Assembly: GCA_944989445.1 (NCBI GenBank) | Contig: CALYLW010000177.1 | Location: 744,556-808,555 of the forward strand | DNA length: 64,000 nucleotides | Direction: 5' to 3' | Source of the DNA: Ampullaceana balthica | Lineage: Eukaryota > Mollusca > Gastropoda > Lymnaeidae | Shown: piece by piece, positions 35,447-47,148 of the stretch | Layout of the letters: each line of letters opens with the position of its first letter | How positions within the stretch are numbered: position 1 is the stretch's first letter | Program-made: the position numbers and the translations under genes | Notes under the pieces: generated by a model | Seen by the model: the letters and a program-made list of their open reading frames with translations, nothing else | Told to the model about the DNA's origin: nothing | Database searches by the model: none

Positions 35447-35600
35447 TAACGTCTGCTTTGTTGACACGACGTGATATCAACGCCTGGGTTACACCGACCC
35501 TGGTCTACATGTGTACTAGCCAAGAGCCCGGATTTTGCTGGGTCATCGAAAAAAAACACCCGGTGACGCCTTCTGTAACTGGCGCTTCCTGAGGATAGGG

Positions 35601-35731
35601 GCCTTCTCTTTCACCCGTCTTAGGAACAGGACCTTCTCTTTCACCCGTCTTAGGAACATGGCTTTCTTTCACCCGTCTTAGAACGACCTTTCTTTCACCC
35701 GACTTAGGACAGGGCCTTCTCTTTCACCCGC
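35601..35731. repeat. Minisatellite of about 30 bp, 5 worn copies
   Basis: Repeated phrase CTTCTCTTTCACCCGTCTTA followed by GGAACAGGA. Copies have small deletions. Confidence 0.85.
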
Positions 35732-35858
35732 CAGCCGACCACTTAGCTACTTAGCTAACCTCATACTGGTCCAAGATTGGAAGATTTTTGTAGAGATTAT
35801 TGTGTTTATTGAGCTGTTCAGCACATCCGGCCTGTGTGTCCCTATTCATTCCGTAGTG

Positions 35859-36068
35859 CAGTGGTTCCCAACTTTTTTTGGGTGGCGACCTCTTTTTATA
35901 AAAGCCTTGTGACCAGCGACCCCCATGAAATTTAAATAAGTCATTTTCAATATGTTTTTTTGAAAAATAGAGCAAATTTGCATTATAGTGAATATTTGTA
36001 GTCGACAGTTGGCGACCCCCAGAAAACCCATCGCTTGGGGGTCGCGACCCACATGCTGGGAACCGCTG
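35859..36068. mobile_element. hAT-like MITE (210 bp)
   Basis: Ends CAGTGGTTCCCAACTTTTT and (reversed) CAGCGGTTCCCAGC are classic hAT-type. Subterminal GGCGACC / GGTCGCGACC motifs are inverted. I could not see a convincing target duplication. Short frames on the minus strand are not called. Confidence 0.85.
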
Positions 36069-37345
36069 GTAGGGAATTGTTCAACAGAATGAGCCAATAG
36101 TGAGGTTGGTATATTTGGCTTGACAAGCGGTTGTGACCAATCACTACACAGGTATTATGACGCTATATGAAACTATAAACACATACCAAACAATGAATGA
36201 GAATCCGTGACGTTTTGTTGGGTCGGAGATTTTTTTTTCATATTGAACTAATTATAGTATAAAGAAACATCTCTTGTTAACAGTCAATAAAACCTTCTCA
36301 AATATCAGTTTGAATTTGAATATTATTGTTTATCTTATAGGACAGTTAACATCTAAACGAAAGGGAATGGGATACATATCTTATTTCACCCAAAATGTCC
36401 CATTGTTCTGACATCACATGACTAAGCGACGGGGTTTCAAAAGTTTTCTACGGTGAATAATACATACTGTGCCCGTGTTAAACAGACAGTAATTTATGCA
36501 TTTTGACGAAAGAAAAGTCTGGATAATAGAACAACGATTAAAAAAAAATTCTATCAAAGTGTCACGTCTTTTCGGTTTACATTTTCACACAGCATTTGGA
36601 AATTGTTGCCGAGAACGTTGTGTGACTGTTGTGCCACTGAAAGTTGAAAGGCCGACGGGGAGTATATGTTTATCGGAGCGGTTGATCTACCTGCCATAAT
36701 TCAAAAGTAAATTATGATAATACTCTGAAATTTGTACTGATTTTTTAAAAAATGGCGTCAATAATTATGTAATTGTTTATCATTTTCTAAAACTTATAAA
36801 TTGCATTTATATAAATATCGTATGTTATTGCAAGGAAATAGTGGCGCTCAAACTCCTCAACTCCCAACTGAAGCAAGTATCAATATCGTAAGTCACCGTC
36901 TCCCATCACTCAGGCACACGATCTAAAGTACGCACCAGTAGCCGTACATACAAGGGATACTTCGCAAGAGGAAATAGCTGAGCCAAGGGAAGCTTGCCGG
37001 CAGAATCACGTGACATTCACCAATTTTTGTCAAACATCGGGTCAACTACGAGGGTGGGGTCTGAAATACACCAAACATTTTTAGTAATGGCTGTCAAATG
37101 TCATATTCCCTTTAATGCCGGAAGCAGGTTGTTGTCAGTCGTTGCTGTGTGGCTGTTGTTGTATAACGGTTGGGTGGGGGGGGAGGGGGTAAAGATACTG
37201 TGGTGCCGAGATTTCTATTTCTGTGCGTAGATATGAAATAACAAAACAAAGTGATGGCGTGTTGCTGCAGATAATAAAAGCATTTGCCTACAGATTTAAC
37301 GTCTACTCACATATAGAAAACAGTGCGCGAGATACGTCATTGCAT
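36069..37345. other. Unassigned intronic sequence
   Basis: Largely non-repetitive. 67- and 78-codon frames at 36496 and 36994 have no splice-bounded structure or family signature. Nothing else is supported. Confidence 0.4.
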
Positions 37346-37590
37346 GAGTTCTGGTCCACAATTGTTTAAACTGGTGAAGTTCTGGTCCACAATTGTTTAA
37401 ACTGGTGAAGTTCTGTCCACAATTTTTAAACTGGTGAAGTTCTGGTCCACAATTGTTTAAACTGGTGAAGTTCTGGTCCACAATTGTTTAAACTGGTGAA
37501 GTTCTGGGTCCACAATTGTTTAAACTGGTGAAGTTCGGGTCCACAAATGTTTAAACTGGTGAAGTTCAGGTCGACTATTGTTTAAACTGT
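37346..37590. repeat. 31-bp minisatellite, 8 copies
   Basis: The unit contains GAAGTTCTGGTCCACAATTG followed by TTTAAACTGGT. Most units carry the perfect 8-base palindrome GTTTAAAC. One unit is shortened (CTGTCCACAATTTTTAAAC). Confidence 0.95.
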
Positions 37591-37764
37591 TTAGACCAAC
37601 TCAGAATCAAAAAGTTGCAAACAAAAGCTATTTGACTATTTGTGTGATATATTTCAAGCTTGTACAAGTGGTTCCCTCCCTTGGGTTGCTTCATGCTCCA
37701 GTGTTGAAACAATGTACATATTATCGTGACACAAAATATGTGACATGTACACCTACATGTTAGG

Positions 37765-37889
37765 CAGGGGCGCAGCTATAACAGGGGCTGCAAGGGCGTG
37801 GCGTGCAATATTTCTGTCGCCCCTCTTCATTCGAGAAAAAAGCTGTCGGGGAAGCCCGCCTCACAATTCGGTCCATTTCTACGCCACTG
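37765..37889. mobile_element. hAT-like MITE with 8-bp target duplication (125 bp)
   Basis: Ends CAGGGGCGCAGCTA and (reversed) CAGTGGCGTAGAAA. Flanks ATGTTAGG and ATGCTAGG match at 7 of 8. Non-coding. Confidence 0.75.
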
Positions 37890-37914
37890 ATGCTAGGACA
37901 CGCACCACATAGTT

Positions 37915-38040
37915 TATAATGGCTAAGTCTTAGTCTAGGTTTCAGGCTATATTGGCTAAGTCTTAGTCCATAGGTTCCTGGCTATATTGGCTAAGTCTTA
38001 GTCCATAGGTTCCAGGCTATATTGGCTAAGTCTTGGTTTA
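37915..38040. repeat. 36-bp minisatellite, about 3.5 copies
   Basis: The unit has TATTGGCTAAGTCTTAGTCC and ATAGGTTCCAGGC. Confidence 0.9.
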
Positions 38041-39136
38041 AATGACATACATTTTAATTTTGACTAACCATGCTATTGTCCCACTTAATGGTCACTCAGT
38101 GACGTCAGAGGGTTCGTGACCAAAGTGCCCTTCGGACCGCTGACAGCTGTGATAATGTTAACCCGAAGATACTTGAGGGCAGAGCGGCTGTAAACAATAA
38201 CAAACAACCTGTCAAATAATAAAAAGAGCTGGTTCAAAAATTCTATTTTTTACTTTCAAAATCTGACCATGGCCAGTAACACAATTTGTGTGTGTGTGTA
38301 TATATATTTAAAATCTATTTTATTTGAGTTGATCAAAAGAACGGACGCTACTATTCTTATTTCGGAGCACTGTCTAGCAGTTTGTACAGAAGCTGACAAC
38401 TCATAGCAACGGTCTTACTGTGTTATTTAGTTACTGCTATCTGTACGTGGGGAGTATAGGGTCGTACAACGCTGCTTATAATAACAAATCAAAACACAAT
38501 CACTGTAAAAATATTATTTTAAATAAAAAACTAACACATTTTAGTTCTTCTGAAACTGACTTGAAGTTAAAGTTGGCACTTTAAAAAATATTCATGGCAT
38601 TCGATTGAGATTATTGACGATTATTATTCGGAGATCAAAGACTGAAATATAAACCAATAATAGTCTACATTTTAATAGATTTATATGTCAGATAATAAAA
38701 GTTATCTACCTCTAATACCAGCTAACAATATAACACAGTTATGTAGTCATGGTTATTTAAACCTGTGATGGAGGTGGAAAATATGGAAATCATAAGCACA
38801 GTCGTCATTTGAGTGTATGTGTAAAAATTAATAGTCATCAACTTGTAATTCTATGGCATCCGTCCATCCTCATGGGATGAACTTGTAATTATGGACTCAA
38901 GAAATTAAATGACTCTTGTTTTAATCTTCTAAGAAGGCAAAACAATCAAGTCTCGTGTCGACCTTCTGGGATATCTAAGCCAGATACATCGACCTTCTGG
39001 ATATCTAAGCCTGATACTTTCTACTTAGCCATGGTGACTTGGAAAATTGTGATCATTAACTTATTGGTAACTAGAAGACAGACCCTAACACACTACGTCA
39101 CAGATGGAAATCTCATGTCAATGTCCCATAAGATTG
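38041..39136. other. Unassigned intronic sequence
   Basis: No gene. A phrase with CGACCTTCTGG and ATATCTAAGCC occurs twice at 38958-39011. A short TG/TA run is at 38285-38307. Confidence 0.45.
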
Positions 39137-39530
39137 ATGTGGATGTAATCGGCTATAAATAGAGCCATTACATTGCATGTATTCGGTTACCAATTCTATA
39201 ATTTCTGCGGATGTAATCGGCTATAAATGGTCATTGCCATGAGTGTAATTGGATATGGACATTTCTATAGATGTAATGGGCTATAAATGGTCATTGCCAT
39301 GAGTGTAATTGGATATGGACATTTCTATAGATGTAATTGGCTATAAATGGTCATTGCCTTGAGTGTAATTGGATATGGACATTTCTATAGATGTAGTCGA
39401 CTATAAATGGTCATTGCCATGAGTGTAATTGGATATGGACATTTCTATAGATGTAGTCGACTATAAATGGTCATTGCCTTGAGTGTAATTGGATATGGAC
39501 ATTTCTATAGATGTAATCGACTATAAATAT
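39137..39530. repeat. 60-bp minisatellite, about 6 copies
   Basis: The unit contains GATGTAATCGGCTATAAATG, GTCATTGCCATGAGTGTAAT and TGGATATGGACATTTCTATA. The first one or two units are diverged. Alternation of GCCAT/GCCTT hints at dimers. Confidence 0.95.
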
Positions 39531-39649
39531 TAATTGTTAGTGATTGAGTAGGTTTACCTATGTGGCAAGTGAAGCAGTGTTTGAAAGTTTCTATTGCCAT
39601 GGCATATGAGGGGATTGAGTGGCTAGCACAATGGCCAGCCGCATTTACT

Positions 39650-40042
39650 AATAATGTCAGGTACCCATAGGGAGCTGGTTTGACTCAGGGGCTCCCTTAG
39701 ACACGAAAACAAGCCCCCCATCCCCCAATAATGTCAGGTACTCATAGGGAGCTGGTTTGACTCAGGGGCGCCCTTAGACACGAAAACAGCCCCCCCCCAA
39801 TATGCAGACATAGCGCACACGCCCCCCCCCCAATAATGTCAGGTACTCATAGGGAGCCGGGTTGACTCAGGGGCGGCCTTAGACACGGAAACAAGCCCCC
39901 CCCCAATAATGTCAGGTACCCATAGCTGGTTTGACTCAGGGGCGCCCTTAGACACGGAAACAAGCCCCCCCCCCAACTAATGTCAGGTACCCATAGGGAG
40001 CTGGTTTGACTCAGGGGCGCCCATAGACACGGAAACAACCCA
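39650..40042. repeat. Minisatellite of about 72 bp with C-runs, 5 copies
   Basis: The unit includes AATAATGTCAGGTACCCATA, GGGAGCTGGTTTGACTCAGG and GGCGCCCTTAGACACG, then a variable C homopolymer. Spacing varies (71-106 bp), mainly from the C-run and an insertion near 39800. CAGGGGCGCCCTTAG resembles a hAT-type end, so the unit may derive from a MITE. Confidence 0.9.
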
Positions 40043-40580
40043 TGCACCTCCTTTGACAGAGATTCGAACCCGTGACAGCCCCTGCTGTGGATGTCATCGG
40101 TTATAAATAACGTAAAAACACAAAACACCGTATAAAACCGCGCGACAGAACACTTGATATTCAGATATGGTGTTTTTAATATTTTTTTCCTACCCTTAAA
40201 TATAAGACTCTGAATCTTCTTCCATTCAAGTGCCACAGTTGGGGAAAGCCTGCTTATAAATTCATTGAATATGATACCACAAGATTCTACCACCCCCCTC
40301 CCCCCCTAACCACACCTATTCTTAGGTAAAACGAGACAACACAGCAGTTTTTCTTCTCAAGCCTGAATAAATGCTCTTGTCTTTATGTGGAATGTACCTT
40401 ACGGAGAGATAACCGATGAAATGAATTGTCTGACAGAGTTGTCTCTGAGTGGGGCCTGCTGGGAAGAGACCAACAGCGTCACGTTGGTTGGGAATGTTGT
40501 TTATCTGACGTAAGATGACCTCCCGTAATAGGGGCGGGTATGATTACAGGTAATTGTTTCATTAGCCCGCCCCCCCCGCC
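40043..40580. other. Unassigned stretch
   Basis: Apart from the B-box fragment I see no feature. The 148-codon minus-strand frame at 39847-40293 runs from here into the C-run repeat and is not credible. Confidence 0.4.
40062..40083 (-). other. tRNA-like B-box fragment
   Basis: The minus strand reads GGGTTCGAATCTCTGTC, a good RNA polymerase III B-box core (GGTTCGAATC). No matching A-box is visible upstream, so at most this is a SINE fragment. Confidence 0.3.
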
Positions 40581-40907
40581 CGTGGAACAGTGGAAAGGAT
40601 CAGTTTATCTCTTGTGCCCTAATGGAACAGTGGAAAGGATCAGTTTATCTCTTGTGCCCTGATGGAACAGTGGAAAGGATCAGTTTATCTATTGCGCCCT
40701 GATGGAACAGTGGAAAGGATCAGTTTATCTCTTGTGCCCTGATGGAACAGTGGAAAGGATCAGTTTATCTCTTGTGCCCTGATGGAACAGTGGAAAGGAT
40801 CAGTTTATCTCTTGTGCCCTGATGGAACAGTGGAAAGGATCAGTTATCTCTTGTGCCCTGATGGAACAGTGGAAAGGATCAGTTTATCTCTTGTGCCCTG
40901 ATGGAAC
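40581..40907. repeat. 40-bp minisatellite, 8 copies
   Basis: The unit contains GATGGAACAGTGGAAAGGAT and CAGTTTATCTCTTGTGCCCT. Copies are nearly identical. One unit lacks a T (CAGTTATC). Confidence 0.97.
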
Positions 40908-40978
40908 AGCGACGGATCAAGAAATAAGTATACTGTATATTTGAGCAAAAGCATCGGTTGGCAATATCATGATACTAT

Positions 40979-41260
40979 GTATTACCCGTCAAAAATGACG
41001 GAAGTTTTCAAAATAAAGACATTTCAGCTGAAATCTATTTATTTTGAAAAAATACACATCAGAATAAAAAATAATGTAATACAGAACTTTATAATTTATT
41101 TTATTCATTTAAATTTAATTTCATATTGAACAACTTTATGCGGACGTTCGAAAATAGTTATTTTTGGTGCAGTAATTTGGTGCGCTGCTTTCTAAAATTA
41201 GTAACGTCAAGGACAGACAGACGTGACAGACAGACGTGACATACACTATTTTTATATTGA
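40979..41260 (-). mobile_element. Helitron-like element, family A, copy 2 (about 282 bp)
   Basis: The minus-strand 3' hairpin CCGTCATTTTTGACGG is intact, but the terminal CTAG has become ATAG. The 5' end TCAATATAAAAATAGTG lies next to host A. The interior shares TTTTTGGTGCAGTAATTTGG with 45826-45842 and TATTGAACAA with 4908-5183. Confidence 0.65.
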
Positions 41261-41440
41261 TCCTTTGGTGCCCACCCTAGCACCCCGCCCCTCTCGCAGA
41301 ATGGGAACAAGACCACAAAGAAAACACGTATTACGTTTGTTAAATAACTCACAAAGCCAATACATTTCACAAAGATTTTTTCTGGCGATCATCAATAATA
41401 ACTACTTGTGTTTGCTGAACATCCCAAGAGCCGCTGGCTG

Positions 41441-42993
41441 TAGCTCCGGTAGCTCTAGTAGCTCTAGTAACTCTAGTAGCTCTGGTAGCTCCAGTAGCTC
41501 TGGTAGCTTTGGTAGCTCTGGTATCTCTAGTATCTCTGGTAGCTTTAGTAGCTCTGGTAGCTCTGGTGACTATTAGCTCTGGTGGCTCTAGTAGCTCTGG
41601 TGACTCTATAGCTCGGTAGCTCTAGTAGCTCGGTAGCTCTAGTAGCTCTGGTAGCTCTAGTAGCTCTATAGCTCGGTAGCTCTAGTAGCTCTGGTAGCTC
41701 TAGCTCGTAGCTCTATAGCTCTGGTAGCTCTAGTAGCTCTGGTAGCTCTATAGCTCGGTAGCTCTAGTGCTCTATAGCTCCGGTAGCTCTAGTAGCTCCG
41801 GTAGCTCTAATAGCTCCGGTAGCTCTAGTAGCTCTATAGCTCCGGTAGCTCTAATAGCTCTGGTAGCTCTATTAGCTCTGGTAGCTCTAATAGCTCCGGT
41901 AGCTCTAATAGCTCCGGTAGCTCTAATAGCTCTAGTAGCTCTAGTAGCTCTATAGCTCCGGTAGCTCTAGTAGCTCTAATAGCTCGGTAGCTCTATAGCT
42001 CTGGTAGCTCTAATAGCTCCGGTAGCTCTAATAGCTCTGGTAGCTCTAATAGCTCTGGTAGCTCTAATAGCTCTGGTAGCTCTATAGCTCGGTAGCTCTA
42101 ATAGCTCCGGTAGCTCTATAGCTCGGTAGCTCTGGTAGCTCTAGTATCTCCGGTAGCTCTAGTAGCTCTAATAGCTCGGTAGCTCTAGTAGCTCTAATAG
42201 CTCGGTAGCTCTAGTAGCTCTAATAGCTCCGGTAGCTCTAGTAGCTCTATAGCTCGTAGCTCTGTAGCTCTAATAGCTCCGGTAGCTCTAATAGCTCCGG
42301 TAGCTCTAATAGCTCCGGTAGCTCTAGTAGCTCTATAGCTCGGTAGCTCTAGTAGCTCTAATAGCTCTGGTAGCTCTAATAGCTCCGGTAGCTCTCGTAG
42401 CTCTAATAGCTCTGGTACTCTATTAGCTCTGGTAGCTCTAGTAGCTCTATAGCTCGGTAGCTCTAGTAGCTCTATAGCTCTGGTAGCTCTAATAGCTCGG
42501 TAGCTCGGTAGCTCTCGTAGCTCTGGTAGCTCCGGTAGCTCTGTAGCTCCGGTAGCTCTCGTAGCTCTGGTAGCTCGGTAGCTCTCGTAGCTCTGGTAGC
42601 TCGTAGCTCTGTAGCTCTGGTAGCTCTACTCGTAGCTCTGGTAGCTCTAGTAGCTCTCGTAGCTCTAATAGCTCGGTAGCTCTAGTAGCTCTATAGCTCG
42701 TAGCTCTAGTAGCTCTAATAGCTCTGGTAGCTTTAGTAGCTCTGGTAGCTTTAGTAGCTCTGGTAGCTTTAGTAGCTCTGGTAGCTCTTAGTAGCTCTGT
42801 AGCTCTAATAGCTCTGGTAGCTTTAGTAGCTCTGGTAGCTCTAGTAGCTCTGGTAGCTCTAGTAGCTCTGGTAGCTTTAGTAGCTCTGGTAGCTCTAATA
42901 GCTCTGGTAGCTTATAGCTCGGTAGCTCTAGTAGCTCTAGTAGCTCTGGTAGCTCTGTAGCTTGTAGCTCTGGTAGTATTAGCTCTACTCTAA
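41441..42993. repeat. 9-bp repeat array, about 1.55 kb
   Basis: The basic unit is AGCTCTAGT/AGCTCTGGT/AGCTCCGGT, with many 1-2 base losses that break the frame. AGCT recurs throughout, so self-complementary structure is possible. Ser/Gly-rich and Glu/Leu-rich frames (62-117 codons) are by-products. Confidence 0.96.
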
Positions 42994-43559
42994 TGCATAA
43001 ATACACGCTGAGAACTGAGGGTAGTGAGATGGAGAGGCACGTGAAGGTCGGAATGAGGGTTGAAGGTCAACTGTTTACAGTTATTGACTGCTGTCAGCCT
43101 AAATTACTCTAGTATTAACCCAGATGACATCGGCGTCACCATCAATCATTCCCATGGGCGTTGTCAGGATGTGGGGGAATTAGGGAAAAAAAGGGGGGGG
43201 GCATCCATCATGTGATGTTATTCAGTAGAGCAGCCAATGCACGCATGTAGCTGTACACGTGATAATAGGGTAAGAGTTAGCTCCCTGACACACACACACA
43301 CATATAATAATATAGAAAAAGAGATCAAACATTGTTAAATAAAATACGTGTTCTAACTTAAACAGGATGAGAACCTTTTTGATAAGGCATCTGGTGAATT
43401 GCTACAATCCATCATCAGAAATGTATTTATACGCCCGAAAGTAGTTCTCGTTAGGGCCTTTTCATGCATTATTCATGTACTAGACTCAGAACATGGGTTA
43501 CCATTGTGTAACCTTTACAGAACTTGCGTGAAATCTAAAGGACCTTGTGTTTACCAACG
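42994..43559. other. Unassigned stretch
   Basis: Contains a G homopolymer at about 43191-43201 and a short CA run at 43289-43302. No gene recognised. Confidence 0.4.
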
Positions 43560-43830
43560 TCCCGTAGACCAAGTGTGTAAAGAAAGGTCCTGTAGACCAA
43601 GTGTGTAAAGAAAGGTCCTGTAGATCTTGTGAGTAAAGAAAAGTCCTGTAGATCTTCTGAGTAAAGAAAAGTCACGTAGATCTTGTGAGTAAAGAAAAGT
43701 CCTGTAGATCTTGTGAGTAAAGAAAAGTCCTGTAGATCTTGTGAGTAAAGAAAAGTCCTGTAGATCTTGTGAGTAAAGAAAAGTCATGCAGACCAAGTGT
43801 GAAGAAATGTCCTGAAACTAAGTGTGTAAA
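43560..43830. repeat. 28-bp minisatellite, about 9 copies
   Basis: The unit contains AGATCTTGTGAGTAAAGAAA and AGTCCTGT. Outer units read AGACCAAGTGTGTAAAG instead, so the centre has been homogenised separately from the edges. Unrelated in sequence to the larger 28-bp array at 53 kb. Confidence 0.93.
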
Positions 43831-44850
43831 ACATAAGTTTGATCTTACACTATACCCAGGCCAAGTGTTAAGAAAGACGGGTTGTAGCATGGGAACAATT
43901 TAATATTAAATAACCAGTATTATATCCCGAACCTTCCAGACTTGATAGGAGTGGTGGAAATGCCGCGTGATTGAAAGACTTGAAACAAAGATTGATTATG
44001 ATTTAAACAAATGTTTACTTGGCTTTAAACCACGCCTCATACCAACCCAATAACATCTTGGCCATGTATCCCCAGCCAGTGGCGTATCTTAGAAGGGGGC
44101 TTATAAGCTCCAGACGTGGCTGAGATCAACTTGACTATTACATAACACAGCCATCCAACTGCCATGTTTAGACCCTCATTAATTCAGCGTCATGCCGAGT
44201 TACCAAACAAAATGGAACGTCTGCCTGATACACCGATTACCCTTCCTAAAAACTCCCGTCCACGCGACGCCCCTGGAATAGTATCAACTCCCAATAAGTT
44301 GACACACGTCAGTATGAAGATGTTATAAATTATCCGATACTAGAGTTCTAGTCCTACATTTACCACAACTGTCTGGGTCGATACATTGAATACGACACCG
44401 TATTCGTTGTCTTGTGACTACCACACCGATACCTGTACTTTGAAGCATAACTTAAAGTGCTGCTGCCTCCTGAACACTGGATGAACTTATCGATAGACAC
44501 ATAATACGAAATCGCTCATGGGGAAAATCGAGTTCAGCCGTAATCAAACACCGTCCTCGGCACACTGTTGATTCTCTTGGCAGTAATCGATGGTGATAGG
44601 GCCACGGTTCCTGCAACTACTGACTCTCTAACCCTAAACCCGTCTCCTTCAGAGGGCTTCTGTCATTGTGTTAACACAACAGACTTTGAAGGAACATTAG
44701 GCGTGCATGAAAACGTTCAGGTACATACAGATATTGTGTTCTCTGGATATTATACTTATTTAGCGTTTCATTTGGCCGGGATTTTTTACTGAAGTACTGT
44801 TTAGAGAGTAGAAAGGTTGCAGTTGGTTCCGTGACTTGTCCGTGGATGTA
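43831..44850. other. Unassigned stretch with one hAT-like end
   Basis: CAGTGGCGTATCTTAG at 44077 resembles a hAT terminus; GACGCCCCTG near 44275 could be its partner, but the flanks do not match. A 74-codon frame at 44568 has no family signature. Confidence 0.4.
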
Positions 44851-45066
44851 CGAGTTGTCTCACTATTTGGATATACGAGTTATATCTGCAGGGTTATTTC
44901 ATTAGTTGGATGTACAAGTTTTGTAAAACGTTTCACTTGTTGGATATACGCGCGAACACAGTTGGATGTACAAGTTGGTGTTTCACTAGCTGGATATACA
45001 TTTTGTAAGACGTTTCATAATTAAATGGATATACAAGTTATATTTGATTGTTCACTAACTGGATAA
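44850..45066. repeat. Worn repeat of about 40 bp
   Basis: Phrases TTGGATATACGAGTT, TTGGATGTACAAGTT and TTTCACTAG recur five or six times with irregular spacing. Confidence 0.7.
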
Positions 45067-45099
45067 AACATTTCTTTATTTTATATGAAATTTTATATA

Positions 45100-45466
45100 T
45101 CAATATTATATACATAATTCCCGTTGTCTGTATGGAATAATGCTGTTTGGTGGCGCTGCGATCGGTTTTGTATAAAATATTAAATGACGTCATTGTTTTA
45201 TGCTTATATTTTAATTTTTGAAAAGGGAACGATGTAAAAATAGGATTTGAGGATTTATAATTATTATGAAATACTTTGTGTACATTATTCCATACATACA
45301 TACAGACAACGGGAATTATGTATATTGACAAGGATAAGTTACTCATGTTATTGATTCCCGTTGTCTGTATGGATGTAGTGCTGTTAGGTGGCGCTGCGAT
45401 CGATTTTGTTTTATTGTGCTGTTTGAACCAAAAAAGATTCCGTCATTTTTGGCGGGTTATCTCTAG
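45100..45466 (+). mobile_element. Rearranged Helitron-like element(s), family A
   Basis: Starts TCAATATTATATACATAATT after host A. It ends with hairpin CCGTCATTTTTGGCGG, GTTATCT and CTAG before host T. Inside are an inverted 5' end (ending TTATGTATATTGA at 45328) and a further direct 5' segment (TTGATTCCCGTTGTCTG at 45350). So it is two or three copies joined, two of them 5' to 5'. The first 40 bases and 45285-45328 form a long inverted repeat. Confidence 0.7.
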
Positions 45467-45477
45467 TTATATTATAA

Positions 45478-45890
45478 CTAGCGTATCACCCTCCAAAAAT
45501 GAAGGAAGTTTTCAGCTGAAATCTATTTATTTTACAAAAAATGCACTTTTTTTAGGGCGACTACGGCGCCGACCTTTTCAAAAGCCCAACTAACTTGGTC
45601 CTTGTTTGATAAATACGAAATATTAAACTTTCTGAAATGTACACAAAGTATTTTATAATAGGGGTTGTATCCCCTTTGTTTTTTTATTTTTATAATTAAC
45701 CATCATCAAATCCTCTTTTTACATTGATCCCTTTTCCAAAATTAAAATACATGCATGAGCGAAAACAATGACGTCATATAATATTTTTTTACAGCGCATC
45801 TTTAATTTGCACACCTTTTGATGCATTGGTGCAGTAATTTGGTTTTGCCTGCTTTCTAAAATTAGTAGCGTCACGGACAGACATTGAAAA
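45478..45890 (-). mobile_element. Helitron-like element, family A, 3'-to-3' neighbour
   Basis: The minus-strand 3' end CCTTCATTTTTGGAGG, GTGATACG and CTAG lies only 11 bases from the CTAG of the preceding copy, back to back. The interior shares TTTCAGCTGAAATCTATTTA and TTTCTAAAATTAGTA with 40979-41260. The 5' end is unclear (near TTGA at 45887), so it is probably truncated or diverged. Confidence 0.6.
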
Positions 45891-46206
45891 TTATGTTGTT
45901 TAATAATTAATATGCGTGTTTTCTAACTTCCGAAAAAAAATTAAATCATCAAAAATTGTGTTATTCACCAGCTTAAACAAATATTTCACTAGTTATCAAC
46001 TCTGTGTGAGGAAACTTTCAGCCACTTGCCACCGATATTGATTGAGTCGACCCCCTACGATCACCACCCTCTAACACCCCCACCTCTAAAAGCTGAACAT
46101 CAGGTCGACGTGACTTAAAAAGGCGTACACTGACTTGGTTGTTGCAGACATTGTGTCCGACGATAATGGGGTGTAGTAGTCTACAGTAGGGGAGAGAAAG
46201 GTGAAC
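45891..46206. other. Unassigned stretch
   Basis: No gene or repeat recognised. Confidence 0.4.
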
Positions 46207-46210
46207 CCAA

Positions 46211-46513
46211 TCTTACATCACAGACCTACAGTCTGTTGTGTTGGTCTATCTTACATCACAGACCTACAGTCTGTTGTGTTGGTCTATCTTACATCACAGA
46301 CCTACAGTCTGTTGTGTTGGTCTATCTTACATCACAGACCTACAGTCTGTTGTGTTGGTCTATCTTACATCACAGACCTACAGTCTGTTGTGTTGGTCTA
46401 TCTTACATCACAGACCTACAGTCTGTTGTGTTGGTCTATCTTACATCACAGACCTACAGTCTGTTGTGTTGGTCTATCTTACATCACAGACCTACAGTCT
46501 GTTGTGTTGGTCT
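46211..46513. repeat. 38-bp minisatellite, 8 near-identical copies
   Basis: The unit contains TCTTACATCACAGACCTACA and GTCTGTTGTGTTGGTCTA. ACAGAC-CTACA-GTCTGT in each copy is a perfect 6-bp hairpin. All three forward frames stay open for about 100 codons because of the period. Confidence 0.97.
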
Positions 46514-46514
46514 G

Positions 46515-47148
46515 TGTTCGCTAAAACAGGTTCTGTGTGATTAACTTTCACAAAGGCCCACAGTGGCATGTCGTCTAAAACAAAACAGGTTTTATAATCA
46601 GCCGAGTCGCCCTGCTCTATACAAGTCGTTGTTTTTGGCGCATGCGTTTAGTGAATGTCAGCTACACTGACACTGGCTTTCGTTTCTTGGAGTTTTATCA
46701 TTCATTGTATGCCACGTAAGCTGCCATTGTATAGTATTGTTTATCATTGTTTCTATGTTTGTACACAATGATCTCATTTAACATTGAGGCTCTTCGTCCT
46801 TTCTTATTATATGTTGTTTTAAAAATATAAATTAAACAAAAGATTGATGTGCCTTACTTTGTAATATTTACATACGCAGTCTCAGTTTAGATTTAGAGCT
46901 CAGAAATGACATCCAACATTTCAAATTATAAATAAGATCCAACATTTCAAATTATCACCAGGACTATAAATTAGTTTAATACCAATAATTGTTTCTCACA
47001 ATCATTAAGTGCGGCATATTTTTCAACCCGCCCACCCCCCAATTGGTTTCCAGTATGTACTTTTCTCGTGGGTAGGGAGGAAGGTCAATCGTCCCCTTCC
47101 AAGACATTCTTCAACACCGTCATTGAATTGTACGAAGTAAGGGGCCTT
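46515..47148. other. Unassigned stretch
   Basis: A phrase with ATCCAACATTTCAAATTAT is duplicated at 46910-46955. Otherwise nothing is recognised. Confidence 0.4.

Noticed and set aside
35859..36068. 8-bp target duplication of the hAT-like MITE
   Set aside because: Flanks CCGTAGTG and GTAGGGAA share only an offset GTAG. The element call rests on its ends.
41223..41955. Ser/Gly-rich proteins of 62-117 codons
   Set aside because: Encoded by the 9-bp AGCTCTRGT repeat with many frame-breaking losses, so not coding.
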